44,493 nt of DNA. Origin: Fibrobacter sp. Lineage in GTDB: Bacteria; Fibrobacterota; Fibrobacteria; Fibrobacterales; Fibrobacteraceae. Positions 24,301 through 31,920 of this stretch are shown piece by piece (the stretch's first letter is position 1; the number at the start of each line of letters is the position of its first letter). The stretch is from positions 1 to 44,493 of the forward strand of contig JAKSIM010000022.1 of the NCBI GenBank assembly GCA_024398845.1. The letters run 5' to 3'. The translations under genes and the position numbers were made by a program. Below the pieces are notes generated by a model that searched no databases, had not been told where the DNA came from, and worked only from the letters and a program-made list of their open reading frames with translations.

Positions 24301-25417
24301 GGATTCCCCGGCAGCGCGCTTCTTTGCGCAAAACAATCCGCAAACGCGCTACTACATTAAAACGCCAGATCGCGCCGTAGACAAGTACCGCGACACCATA
24401 CTCGTATGCATTGACGTCGAAGGCACCGACAAGATTTCAACAGAACGTAGACTCTCGGTCTGCACAACTCTTGCAAAACAAGATTTGCAGGTATTCATCT
24501 CCGAAAGCGACATGGAGAAAAAGGCGAAGTCCAACCTCTTCTGGGAATGGATTCAATATCTGCAAACAAAGGAAGGCATCGAACCTCAAACAGCAGAACA
24601 GGTTCCTTCAGTGCTCTTCCCGCAAATCGTCGAAGCCCTCCAGTCCGAGAATATCACTGTAGAAAACGTATTCGCCCCGGGCGGCATTCCCGTTGGACCG
24701 GTCATCGTAGATGCGAACAATAAAAAGCGATTCCTCGCCGTCGTAGAAGACGACTGCACCACAGAACGCTTCCGCGAATCCATTGAAGACCGTGAATACG
24801 TTCGCCCAACAATTTTACGCCAGCTGGGTTGGAAGGTCCTTAACGTTTGGCAGCCATTCTGGTACATGGCCTACCAAAGCGAAAAGGACCACATGATTGC
24901 AACCATCGCCATTGAACAGAGCGTTGCCCCGCCGCCTCCCGAAAACGAAGACGAACAAACGGACAATAACGTTTCGAGCAATGAACCCGATTTGCATATC
25001 GAGCAGTACCAAGTGCTGCATCCAAAAATCGAGGGCACACCGCACGACAAACCCATTGCAGAACTCCCGGCGGCGTCCCTCATTACGCAGCTCAAGTTCT
25101 ACGTAGACCACGAAGCACCAATTCACGAAGAATTGCTGTTGCACCGTCTTTTGGAATTGCATCACGTGGATCGCGCGGGCCCCATGCTCCAGCAAGCTTT
25201 GAACGATGCCATCAAGCAAGGCTTCCAAAAGCAGCGCTTTATTAAAACAGGCAAGTTCTTCTACTCCATCAAGAACCCGCCGGTAGTACTCCGCGACCGC
25301 AGCATGCGCCCCGACAACGAGCGCAAGTTCGCCTACGTCTCTCCGGAAGAGCGAGCCCTGCTCCCCGCCTCAGTGGACGAGCGCGGCATCAAGCAGCTCC
25401 TTGGCTTACTTGAATAA
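21317..25417 (+). CDS. DUF4011/SF1-helicase/endonuclease-like/DUF3320 protein with degenerate ATPase motifs
   Basis: The product has 1366 residues. The order of domains matches large DUF4011-type helicases: residues 20-210 DUF4011-like (RLLNFS, DLYMLLGFLKW, LLVPLDVD); 255-310 helicase 1A; a helical insert (about 400-760); 830-870 Walker B and motif III region; 905-1062 helicase 2A; 1095-1198 MTES/Vsr-type nuclease fold (VIVD, FLAVVEDD, LRQLGWKVLNVW); 1255-1320 DUF3320 (APIHEELLLHRLLEL, GKFFYS). The active sites are eroded: Walker A is VPGTAKAQ (281-288) instead of GPPGTGKS, Walker B has Asp839-Ala840 instead of Asp-Glu, motif III is GDPHSP, the VQGDE motif is AVDKY (1020-1024), and the motif VI Arg is Leu1052. 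The reading frame is intact over 4.1 kb, so the protein is probably used, perhaps as a scaffold or nucleic-acid binder. Active relatives have been linked to phage defence. Domain calls are by eye. Confidence 0.7.
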   Translation: MPQISPSEIVNKICKESELFDSKDRLLNFSTKGEFQTPLILEAGDLFYEKLAQSKTPLPLDTFLPISQALTAQQKTDIEEQFKTVFREKSEDFLCSDLYMLLGFLKWDGNALAPSLLVPLDVDPEKNTISLSKSGPIENVILRERLLSTITLPTVEEATSNGQFNILLYFSLFEKAILQEKKWKFTRHGLCLAFFDTNRLRLKKRLKQGFPDKQTNKSPFLGPLFSEEGFQFKESVFEEANFNNIFNPADHYFLYPTDSHTSKVMLDALDDKFEAYAIQTVPGTAKAQVAANITAEAIAKGKRTLVVARRAISKQNFCSAFRPMFRSFDGPEREVIEQDLRKTRGALSAYYNAINHSIEPAKAPLSDVLNEFMKYPPSKARIPESVFQCVSSLSLKDYEALKQILEQIVDLYFNQGGIEASRAFNKIKISNIEETTKAKVAAELQTAAAKVQDLKPVIKIFESIGLFPAGIYISGLIDIIDLIQKNFNEDTPEYEDWELRSSNWAAYQDTLKALPEAGDKWVRYRRQTSEIYTENAVDENIFSAREEFAESLKATLKGLSDHYRLSRKRLLSVIKNPKSIESDAQLLDLIDTLIELQENKRAYKDTSVLGNHLLGKDWQFEKSNWVELNKKIIYLYNFREIHKNDPFLELMLIILESWHVLKPHIGEFKKYYNDLQALLASIRNISKDLDLENPLESLSIDKWFNEIDSWNKNWDRLDTHLQLTGLVNQIAAAGCEELAQYAGNVSTINKELAKEFGRYWSGSQIQQVTKNCPELFSLAPKDRYLKGKEYRNQLDQFCNANFRAVHAAVDQNPDLLKILNLDATFNLANEHFDTAILLDADCITVAESLVSTYIADKVILIGDPHSPILETQPFDAFRDALPRQSSFFQENILAAALRRGIATRELWYTSSYSDIALTNFANAKIYNYGIKQYPMPNREKSRSESIKCVSDKVMEIAKAAIWHAEKHPGQTLGIIAFHQARCFEIESAIKALVAKDSPAARFFAQNNPQTRYYIKTPDRAVDKYRDTILVCIDVEGTDKISTERRLSVCTTLAKQDLQVFISESDMEKKAKSNLFWEWIQYLQTKEGIEPQTAEQVPSVLFPQIVEALQSENITVENVFAPGGIPVGPVIVDANNKKRFLAVVEDDCTTERFRESIEDREYVRPTILRQLGWKVLNVWQPFWYMAYQSEKDHMIATIAIEQSVAPPPPENEDEQTDNNVSSNEPDLHIEQYQVLHPKIEGTPHDKPIAELPAASLITQLKFYVDHEAPIHEELLLHRLLELHHVDRAGPMLQQALNDAIKQGFQKQRFIKTGKFFYSIKNPPVVLRDRSMRPDNERKFAYVSPEERALLPASVDERGIKQLLGLLE

Positions 25418-25437
25418 AGCGAAACTACAAAGCATTA

Positions 25438-25465
25438 AAAAGAGCGCCCGCAAAGGCGCTCTTTT
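25438..25465 (+). terminator. Bidirectional terminator between the helicase-like and SPOR genes
   Basis: AAAAGAGCGCC and GGCGCTCTTTT form an 11-bp perfect stem with a CGCAAA loop. It serves both the plus-strand gene ending at 25417 and the minus-strand gene ending at 25487. Confidence 0.93.
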
Positions 25466-25486
25466 AACATCTGCATAAAAATTCAA

Positions 25487-25903
25487 TTAGCGAATCTTAA
25501 CCACAAAGGCGTTGATGTTATAGGCCGAAAGTTCACGAGCCTTGTCGTCGGCGGCCTTCTTGGTCGTCCATCCACCACCGCGAAGCTTGTAGAACGGAGC
25601 ATCGAATACCACCTGGATGGCATAGCCGGTACTTGCCGAGATTTGAGCTTTGCGACGTTGAGCCGCATCAAAGTCAGCCACAGCTTCGAACTGCAACATA
25701 TAATAGCCATCAGCGGCCTTGCCCTTGGTATTATTAGCCTGAGCCTTGTTTGCAGCAGCATTCTCCGCCATAGAAGACGTATCTCGCAGAGCAGAGCTCA
25801 ATACCGGTTTATATTCATTCCCGCGGAAAAGGGAATCCAAATCCGTCGGTTCACCAGCCCACGCAAGGGCACACATCGAGAGGGCAATAAGCAATTTTCG
25901 CAT
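25487..25903 (-). CDS. Secreted SPOR-domain protein
   Basis: The product has 138 residues: a signal peptide (MRKLLIALSMCALAWA), a low-complexity Ala/Asn/Lys spacer, and a C-terminal SPOR-like domain (about residues 66-138: GYYMLQFEAVADFDAA, YKLRGGGWTTKKAADDKARELS, AFVVKIR). SPOR domains bind denuded peptidoglycan, often at division sites. It has no transmembrane anchor beyond the signal, so it is likely periplasmic. Terminators flank it on both sides, so it is probably transcribed alone; the promoter must lie in the 70 bases after the fibro-slime gene. Confidence 0.82.
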   Translation of the reverse strand: MRKLLIALSMCALAWAGEPTDLDSLFRGNEYKPVLSSALRDTSSMAENAAANKAQANNTKGKAADGYYMLQFEAVADFDAAQRRKAQISASTGYAIQVVFDAPFYKLRGGGWTTKKAADDKARELSAYNINAFVVKIR

Positions 25904-25920
25904 ACGAGAAATTTAACAAA

Positions 25921-25948
25921 AAAAGAGCGGCCCGAAGGTCGCTCTTTT
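25921..25948 (-). terminator. Terminator of the fibro-slime gene
   Basis: AAAAGAGCG and CGCTCTTTT pair, with an inner CC/GG extension around a CGAA loop, and are followed on the minus strand by a T run. It lies 26 bases past the stop at 25975 and 17 bases before the SPOR start. Confidence 0.85.
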
Positions 25949-25974
25949 AAATGTTTGCAAGAAAAAGTGTTCTT

Positions 25975-28900
25975 TTATTTCTTCTTGGATTTTCCCTTGG
26001 CGTTACCGTGACGGATACCCCAGACTTCGGTGTTATCCGTCATCTTCTTCTGCTTGCCGAACTTGCCAAGCACAACATAGGAACTCCACTTTACAATGTA
26101 GGCACCGGCACCCACCAAGCGGTTCTTGTCGGAGGTTCCGTTCCAAGCAACAAACACGTTCTTATTTGCAGTCAAGCAATTATTACCCGCACCAAAGTAG
26201 GCTGTGTCAGTACAGGCAACCTTAAGTGCCTTGTGAGCCACAAAACCACCGAGGTTCGTGAACACGTTCATTTCAAAGTCAAGGTAAATCTCTTCCGGCG
26301 GAACTTCAGCATATTCCGTTCTTTCCTTACTCAAGGACTTCATATCGGTCTTAAGGAACAAGCCCAAGGTATTCGGGTTGTTTTCCTTGATGGAGTCCAG
26401 GTTCCAGTTAGACGGGATGAAGGTCAATTCAATCGGAGTCTTGTCCTTCTTAGAAACATCAGAAGTAGCAAGGTTAATAGAAGAGTGGGCCGTAGCAGAA
26501 GCACCTTCGATCAACACCCACGGGCTCGGCAAGCGATCCGTAGAAGCGTAATCGGTCGGAGTGTTCCACTTGATTCCATCATTAGGACGGAGAGTATCGG
26601 CACCCGGAACATTGATGTTCACAGTATCCTTCCAGGTCACGAGATCCGTACGGAAACGGATGTAGTCACCCACATGCGGAGACGGATTCTGCACGTCATC
26701 GTTACGGAAGCGGAATTCAATAACATCGCTAACAGCCATCTGGCCGTTTTCAGAACGAGCGGACCTATAGCGAGCGTTTTCGCTCAAGTCAGTCGCAGAG
26801 TTCAGGTAATAGCTGAACGCTTCCTTCTTGAGATCATCCGAGGACGTTTCAATGGTCACCGGTTCAGAGTAAGTAACTTCCAGTTTATCGAAGTTCTGAG
26901 ATTCGGTAGCACGAACAATAGCACTCATGATAATCGGAGCAATGCGGTCGGTAATAGTTCCATCAAAGGCCTGAACCACAGCGCGCTTCTTATCTTCGAA
27001 CTTAGCCCAAGAGCTAACCTTACCCGTACCGGCAGTCTTTACGTTCTTAGAGAACTGCTTGCCACCGAATTTGAGCACCGGCAGGCAACGGACTACACCG
27101 TTTTCGTCAGTCGTTTCGCAAGTAGCGGCTTCCTGAATTTCGGCCTTAGTGATAGCGACAGAATCCTTTTCATTTTCCCAGTACACAAAGACAGAGTCCG
27201 GCAGAGAGTCCTTTGCAAAATTACGGTTATAGTAGATAGCAATGGAGTCTGCGATACCATCCAGGAACTTTTGACCATCCGGAGCGTATTGTGACGGCAT
27301 TTCAAACTTGTTCGGAGCTTCAGCACCCTGAGCGTCGAAAATGTCGACCAAGACCGGGAACGGTACCGGCGGTTCACGGAAGTAGATCGGCGTATATTCG
27401 GCATGAATCAAGGCCGGATTTTCACCCGTAATCTGGATTGTTGCCGGAGAATGGATACTCGGATCGGTATCGTAGCGATATTCCTTCTGAGAACGGATAG
27501 AAATCATCGCCTTACCGTTTACAATCTTCATATTGCCTTCGTCAAGAGCTTCAATCTTAGCAGAGGTCTGAGAACCCATTTGCAGGTTGAAGTTACATGC
27601 ATCGCAGAAGCTGCATTCGCCAGCGCCGTTGCACTTGAATGCTGCAATGTAGAAGTCGTAGAAGCTACCCACCCAGCGTTCGTTAGGCGGAGTATCACCG
27701 GTAATCGGCTTTTCGGTAGTAACGCTATCTTCCATAAACATGAGCTTCGGAGCATAGAACGCAACCGTAGCAGGGGTACGTCCGGTAACACCTATGGTGT
27801 AAGTTGAATAAGCACTCTTCATAGAGAGCAGTTCAGCAGTTACATAAATGGTATCAACACCGGTTTCGCCAACAGTACGCATTTCGTTAGCGGTAAGCAC
27901 ACGGAAACCACCTTCTGCCGTAGCATCGGACACATAGACCGTCAAACCGGACTGTACATCCAACGTATAGTTCTGCTTCGGAGCGCTAGTCACATCCATT
28001 TCGAGCGGAGAAGAGCAAGTTGCAGCACCACCTTCGCACGGGTCAGCGATAGCAGAAATGTACAGCGGAATCATTTCGCCACCAAAGGCCTCGCCCACGT
28101 AGTGGTAGTCGCGGCCAGCAATGGCAGTACCATTGGAGTCAATAGCAATTGCATCACGAGAAGCAACATCAAGAGAACCGTTAAGCTTGAAGGTAATCTT
28201 TTTGCTCTTGCCTTCAATCGTCACAACGAGGTTGTAACGGCCAGGTCCAAGCGTACAAGCATCTTTCTTGATTCTCGGGATAGACGGATTCGTGAGGTCA
28301 ATACAACCCTTAGAAACTTCTCCAAGCGGAACAGTTTCCATCACAACGTCGCCATTACCACGTTCAAGCTTGTAGCTAACAATGTCGCCAACATCGCAAA
28401 TTGTATCAACAGTCGAAGCACCAGAAAGTCTAGAGGCGCAACCACCGTCTCCACTCTTAATCAAGCACACCTGGTCAACTTCCGTTGCCGGATCCTGCGG
28501 ATCCTTGCTCGTCTTAAGCATAATACCAGTCTTTTGCTGGATGTACATATTCGTCTTGATACGCACGTTACTCATGGTCGTACGGCGGTCGCAGAAGAAG
28601 ATGTCAATATCGTAGGTCTTGCCTTCGACGAGGGCACCACTCTTACCCACAAAATTATCCAACTTCACATAACCAGGAGCAGCAAGGTGAGTACCACCAA
28701 GGTCCACGGCCAGCTTGTTATCGATAAACACCCAAATATCATCGTCACCACGGAACGAGAAGTTCAGGCCCTTAGAGAACACGAAGTTTGCATGAGATTC
28801 AAAGCAGAACTGCTGGTTACGTCTAACAACAGTAGCTTCCTCTTCTTTATCAGTACCCCAGCGAGGTGTTGCACCAGTCGTGGAAGCCGTAGCAAGTTTT

Positions 28901-30516
28901 CCTGTATTCGGCACATAAAGAGGCCAATCATTAGGTAATTCATCAGTACAGTAATCACCCCAGCACCAAACATCATCCTGTATCGTTTTACTTCCAGTAA
29001 CGGTTTGCGGGAAAAGATCTGCCAAATCGCCACCTCCGGCATAAAGGCCTTCGCAATCGTGGCTACCATAGCCGTCCCAACCCGGGCCCTTGCACACCAG
29101 GTCCATACGCGGGGCATCTTCGGTGCTCTTGGGGTCAACCTTTCTCATATATGTGGTCATATACACAGGCCCCTGAGCAGCATGCTTGGTACGGGCAGCA
29201 GCCACCGGACTCTGATTAGCGTCAGCCGCTATAATAACAGCATCCGTCGTTTGCTCTACAGGGTAGAAACCACCTTGGATATCAACACCAGGACTCGTAA
29301 AGTGATCCGAGTCAAATTCCCACTTGTTATCGCTTGCTCGGCCAAAGGGCATTTCAAAGCAAGACATTTCGTTCACGCCCTGGGTGTAGTTAAACATCAT
29401 GTCAAAGATTTCAGCACTCGGGAAGCACTTCTTGGCATTGGCCGAATTGGAGAGGTGCGGTTTTTTATCGGGTCCAAGGGTGTCTACAATAATGCCCGAA
29501 GTTACACCAATACAACTCTTAACATAATTCACAGCCTGCGCTTCCGAGATACCCAAAGCGCCTTTCTGGCATCCCTCATTAAATTGTCCTGCAGCTGTAT
29601 AATAGTCGCAAGAGAACGACGGGTGCAAGCTAGCATCGGTATCGTAAATAATAGCAGCCAAGCTATAAGAGCAAATACCTTCAACTTCAGGATAAGCCCC
29701 ATAAAAACCATTGCTGGTTTCATCTGGCCATTGGTTTTGATCCGGAATAAAATAGATAGTATTTGTTTCAAAAGCGTCAAAATAGGTATTCAAGGGAATC
29801 GGGGTTGCAACGTCGCCTTCTTCTTGCAAACCATTCACGCCAAGAGCCTTATCAAGAGTCTGGGCATCACTACGCATGAACACCACGTCATCAGAAATGG
29901 CTTCACCAAACCAAACATGGTAGAACCAACCGCAGTGGTCGGGGTCTGCGGTCATCATGGTAGCCGTTTGACCACCATCAAGGCTCACCATAGGCACAGC
30001 AGCCATCCAGGCGTCGTCATCAGGAGGAATCATAATATAGATGTACTTGGCATCGGGCGGTTCCGACTGCACTTCTGTTTTGCCTTCGGTTTTGGGATTT
30101 TCGAAGACATAAATTTCGTTTTCATCGCCCGGACATCTAATGAGCGATTTTTGGAAAGTATTACGTTCTTCGCTGACATTATAGCTCTTGGATTGTACAA
30201 CCTTTGGAGGAGGATAATCCACACTTGTACTGTTGACAAAGACAAACCCATTGTCTGTCGTATTCGGCTGAGGGCTAATTACGCTGGCAAGATCTAACGT
30301 AATATAGCCAGCATCATTCTTTGCAGCTTTTGTAGGAACTGGATACGCTTTATTAGCGAAATATACATAGCTTGTTCCCCAGGAATCGGGCAACTTGACA
30401 TGTACGGTCCCAAGACAACCTGCAAATGCACTCTGCACTCCAGCAACAAGCAACATCAGAGCCAGTACACGCTCAAACAGGGAAGTTGTTCTTTTCTTCA
30501 TAATAGTTCTATCCAT
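25975..30516 (-). CDS. Giant secreted fibro-slime domain protein
   Basis: The product has 1513 residues from an ATG at 30516 with GGAGA eight bases upstream; a second ATG five codons later has a poorer site. A signal peptide (KKRTTSLFERVLALMLLVAGVQSAFA) is followed by a Cys-rich N-terminal region and the fibro-slime domain at about residues 490-680, with its hallmark FRGDDDIWVFID (about 585) and YDIDIFFCDRR. This PA14-like beta-sandwich is expanded in Fibrobacter and is associated with outer-membrane proteins that adhere to cellulose. Ig-like segments follow to about residue 1400, with a late part typical of surface proteins (LGLFLKTDMKSL). The C-terminus is strongly basic (GNAKGKSKKK) and shows no obvious type IX tail. 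It is flanked by its own terminator. Confidence 0.87.
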   Translation of the reverse strand: MDRTIMKKRTTSLFERVLALMLLVAGVQSAFAGCLGTVHVKLPDSWGTSYVYFANKAYPVPTKAAKNDAGYITLDLASVISPQPNTTDNGFVFVNSTSVDYPPPKVVQSKSYNVSEERNTFQKSLIRCPGDENEIYVFENPKTEGKTEVQSEPPDAKYIYIMIPPDDDAWMAAVPMVSLDGGQTATMMTADPDHCGWFYHVWFGEAISDDVVFMRSDAQTLDKALGVNGLQEEGDVATPIPLNTYFDAFETNTIYFIPDQNQWPDETSNGFYGAYPEVEGICSYSLAAIIYDTDASLHPSFSCDYYTAAGQFNEGCQKGALGISEAQAVNYVKSCIGVTSGIIVDTLGPDKKPHLSNSANAKKCFPSAEIFDMMFNYTQGVNEMSCFEMPFGRASDNKWEFDSDHFTSPGVDIQGGFYPVEQTTDAVIIAADANQSPVAAARTKHAAQGPVYMTTYMRKVDPKSTEDAPRMDLVCKGPGWDGYGSHDCEGLYAGGGDLADLFPQTVTGSKTIQDDVWCWGDYCTDELPNDWPLYVPNTGKLATASTTGATPRWGTDKEEEATVVRRNQQFCFESHANFVFSKGLNFSFRGDDDIWVFIDNKLAVDLGGTHLAAPGYVKLDNFVGKSGALVEGKTYDIDIFFCDRRTTMSNVRIKTNMYIQQKTGIMLKTSKDPQDPATEVDQVCLIKSGDGGCASRLSGASTVDTICDVGDIVSYKLERGNGDVVMETVPLGEVSKGCIDLTNPSIPRIKKDACTLGPGRYNLVVTIEGKSKKITFKLNGSLDVASRDAIAIDSNGTAIAGRDYHYVGEAFGGEMIPLYISAIADPCEGGAATCSSPLEMDVTSAPKQNYTLDVQSGLTVYVSDATAEGGFRVLTANEMRTVGETGVDTIYVTAELLSMKSAYSTYTIGVTGRTPATVAFYAPKLMFMEDSVTTEKPITGDTPPNERWVGSFYDFYIAAFKCNGAGECSFCDACNFNLQMGSQTSAKIEALDEGNMKIVNGKAMISIRSQKEYRYDTDPSIHSPATIQITGENPALIHAEYTPIYFREPPVPFPVLVDIFDAQGAEAPNKFEMPSQYAPDGQKFLDGIADSIAIYYNRNFAKDSLPDSVFVYWENEKDSVAITKAEIQEAATCETTDENGVVRCLPVLKFGGKQFSKNVKTAGTGKVSSWAKFEDKKRAVVQAFDGTITDRIAPIIMSAIVRATESQNFDKLEVTYSEPVTIETSSDDLKKEAFSYYLNSATDLSENARYRSARSENGQMAVSDVIEFRFRNDDVQNPSPHVGDYIRFRTDLVTWKDTVNINVPGADTLRPNDGIKWNTPTDYASTDRLPSPWVLIEGASATAHSSINLATSDVSKKDKTPIELTFIPSNWNLDSIKENNPNTLGLFLKTDMKSLSKERTEYAEVPPEEIYLDFEMNVFTNLGGFVAHKALKVACTDTAYFGAGNNCLTANKNVFVAWNGTSDKNRLVGAGAYIVKWSSYVVLGKFGKQKKMTDNTEVWGIRHGNAKGKSKKK

Positions 30517-30818
30517 TTTGGTTCTCCAGCCAATAGCAACGCAAAAAAAACACCAGCTTCTTGCGATGCCACACCGTGTTGAAATTTACCCTTTTCTTTT
30601 GAAAAACGGCTGTTTTTTTTTGAAATTAATAATTAAATATCGTTTACATTCAGGTTTTGTCAAAAATAAGACCACCAAATCACATCTTTTTGCATCAGTT
30701 TTGTAAACACCGTTTTACATAGTTGAAGTACACAGCACATTTGAGTAGTAGTAGACCTTCAAAACCTCACCATCAGTCAAAAATTAATTAGATTTTTATA
30801 GGTAAACGGAGATACACA
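30517..30818. other. Divergent regulatory region between the fibro-slime and cyclase genes
   Basis: These 302 bases hold no ORF that looks protein-like. On the minus strand GAATGTAAACG (30641-30651) lies about 125 bases upstream of the fibro-slime start, followed by an AT-rich stretch. On the plus strand TGTAAAC (30702-30708) lies about 110 bases upstream of the cyclase gene. No terminator hairpin was seen. Confidence 0.5.
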
Positions 30819-31703
30819 ATGCAAGATCTGGATCAGACAATCGCTACGCCGGGAAAAACGTTGCATTTCAAAAAATTCGAATTACGCCCGCACCTGATCG
30901 TTTTGTACCCCCAGACCATGTTCAAGCAGATCCCTCTCGACGTAGGTACCGTAATCCTCGGTCGCGGGCAAGAAGCCAATATTAGGTTGGAAGACGAGCT
31001 TGTCAGCCGCAAGCACTGTTCCATCCACTTTGACGGTAAGTCCGTAACTGTCACCGACTTAGGGAGCACCAACGGAACGTTTGTCGATGGTCAGCAAATC
31101 GAATCCCGCATTCTGGAAACCGACAACCGCCTCCAGATTGGCAAGATGGTTTTGAAAATTGACTTCAAGGACCAGAACGAAGAAGCCTTTGACCGGGAAC
31201 TTTTTGAAGCCGCGACCATGGACCCGCTCACCAAGATTTCGAATAGGCGCACCTTTTTTGATCGTGCCCTTGGGGAACTTGCCCTCGCCCGCCGCAACAA
31301 CTTTTACGTACATGCCATCATGGTTGACGCAGACCATTTTAAACAAGTGAACGACACCTGGGGGCACCAGGCTGGCGACATGGTTCTTAAAGAAATCGCG
31401 CGCCTGCTCAAGCAAGAAAAACGTGAATCCGACCTGCTCGCCCGCTATGGCGGAGAAGAATTTATACTGCTCCTTGCAGGTATTGGCCCCGAAGACGCCA
31501 AAAAGAGCGCCGAACGCCTACGCCTTGCCGTCGAGCGCCACCGCTTTTGCTGGAAGGACACCATTATTCCGGTGACCATTTCCCTTGGACTCGCAAGCAA
31601 AGTCGGAGAAGAAATCCCGACTATCGAGGCGATGATTGCCGAGAGCGACAAGCTGCTGTACGTTGCCAAAGAAGCCGGAAGGAACCAAGTCGCTACCGCA
31701 TAA
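30819..31703 (+). CDS. FHA-GGDEF diguanylate cyclase
   Basis: The product has 294 residues. GGAG lies eight bases upstream of the ATG. Residues about 45-115 form a forkhead-associated domain (GRGQEANIRL, LVSRKHCSIHF, DLGSTNGTFVDG) that binds phosphothreonine. Residues about 130-290 form a GGDEF domain with the active-site GGEEF at 211-215 and an intact inhibitory I-site RESD at 202-205. It should make cyclic di-GMP in response to a Ser/Thr-kinase signal and be subject to product inhibition. There is no membrane segment, so it is cytoplasmic. No kinase, EAL or PilZ gene is in the window. The ferredoxin gene follows after 22 bases. Confidence 0.93.
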   Translation: MQDLDQTIATPGKTLHFKKFELRPHLIVLYPQTMFKQIPLDVGTVILGRGQEANIRLEDELVSRKHCSIHFDGKSVTVTDLGSTNGTFVDGQQIESRILETDNRLQIGKMVLKIDFKDQNEEAFDRELFEAATMDPLTKISNRRTFFDRALGELALARRNNFYVHAIMVDADHFKQVNDTWGHQAGDMVLKEIARLLKQEKRESDLLARYGGEEFILLLAGIGPEDAKKSAERLRLAVERHRFCWKDTIIPVTISLGLASKVGEEIPTIEAMIAESDKLLYVAKEAGRNQVATA

Positions 31704-31725
31704 ATATATTGTATATTGTCATTTA

Positions 31726-31920
31726 ATGAAACATCTCGTTCACGATAGAAAAAAATGCCTCAAGTGCGCCGGCTGCGTCGGTCTTTGCCCGCAGATGGCG
31801 CTCGACATGTTTGGGCTCGATTTGCAAATCGACCACGAAAAGTGCACCCGCTGCGGGCTTTGCACCAGAGGTTGCCCCGTGGGCGCCCTCCAGATTACGG
31901 AGGTAAACGATGCTCAGTAA
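31726..31920 (+). CDS. Two-[4Fe-4S] ferredoxin
   Basis: The product has 64 residues from the ATG at 31726; a longer frame overlapping the cyclase gene is rejected because the Cys motifs begin at residue 11. Two CxxCxxCxxxC motifs are present (Cys11/14/17/21 and Cys40/43/46/50), so it should carry two [4Fe-4S] clusters. No Shine-Dalgarno precedes it. Its last 11 bases overlap the start of the flavoprotein gene, and the GGAGG for that gene lies inside its own last codons, which implies coupled translation. It is the likely electron donor for the following reductase. Confidence 0.9.
   Translation: MKHLVHDRKKCLKCAGCVGLCPQMALDMFGLDLQIDHEKCTRCGLCTRGCPVGALQITEVNDAQ

Noticed and set aside
21317..25417. 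Interpretation as an active SF1 helicase
   Set aside because: The Walker A serine, Walker B glutamate and motif VI arginine are not present, so ATP hydrolysis is unlikely.
25951..27294. 447-codon plus-strand ORF under the fibro-slime gene
   Set aside because: It is a shadow of the minus-strand gene; the fibro-slime frame carries the signal peptide and the recognisable domain.
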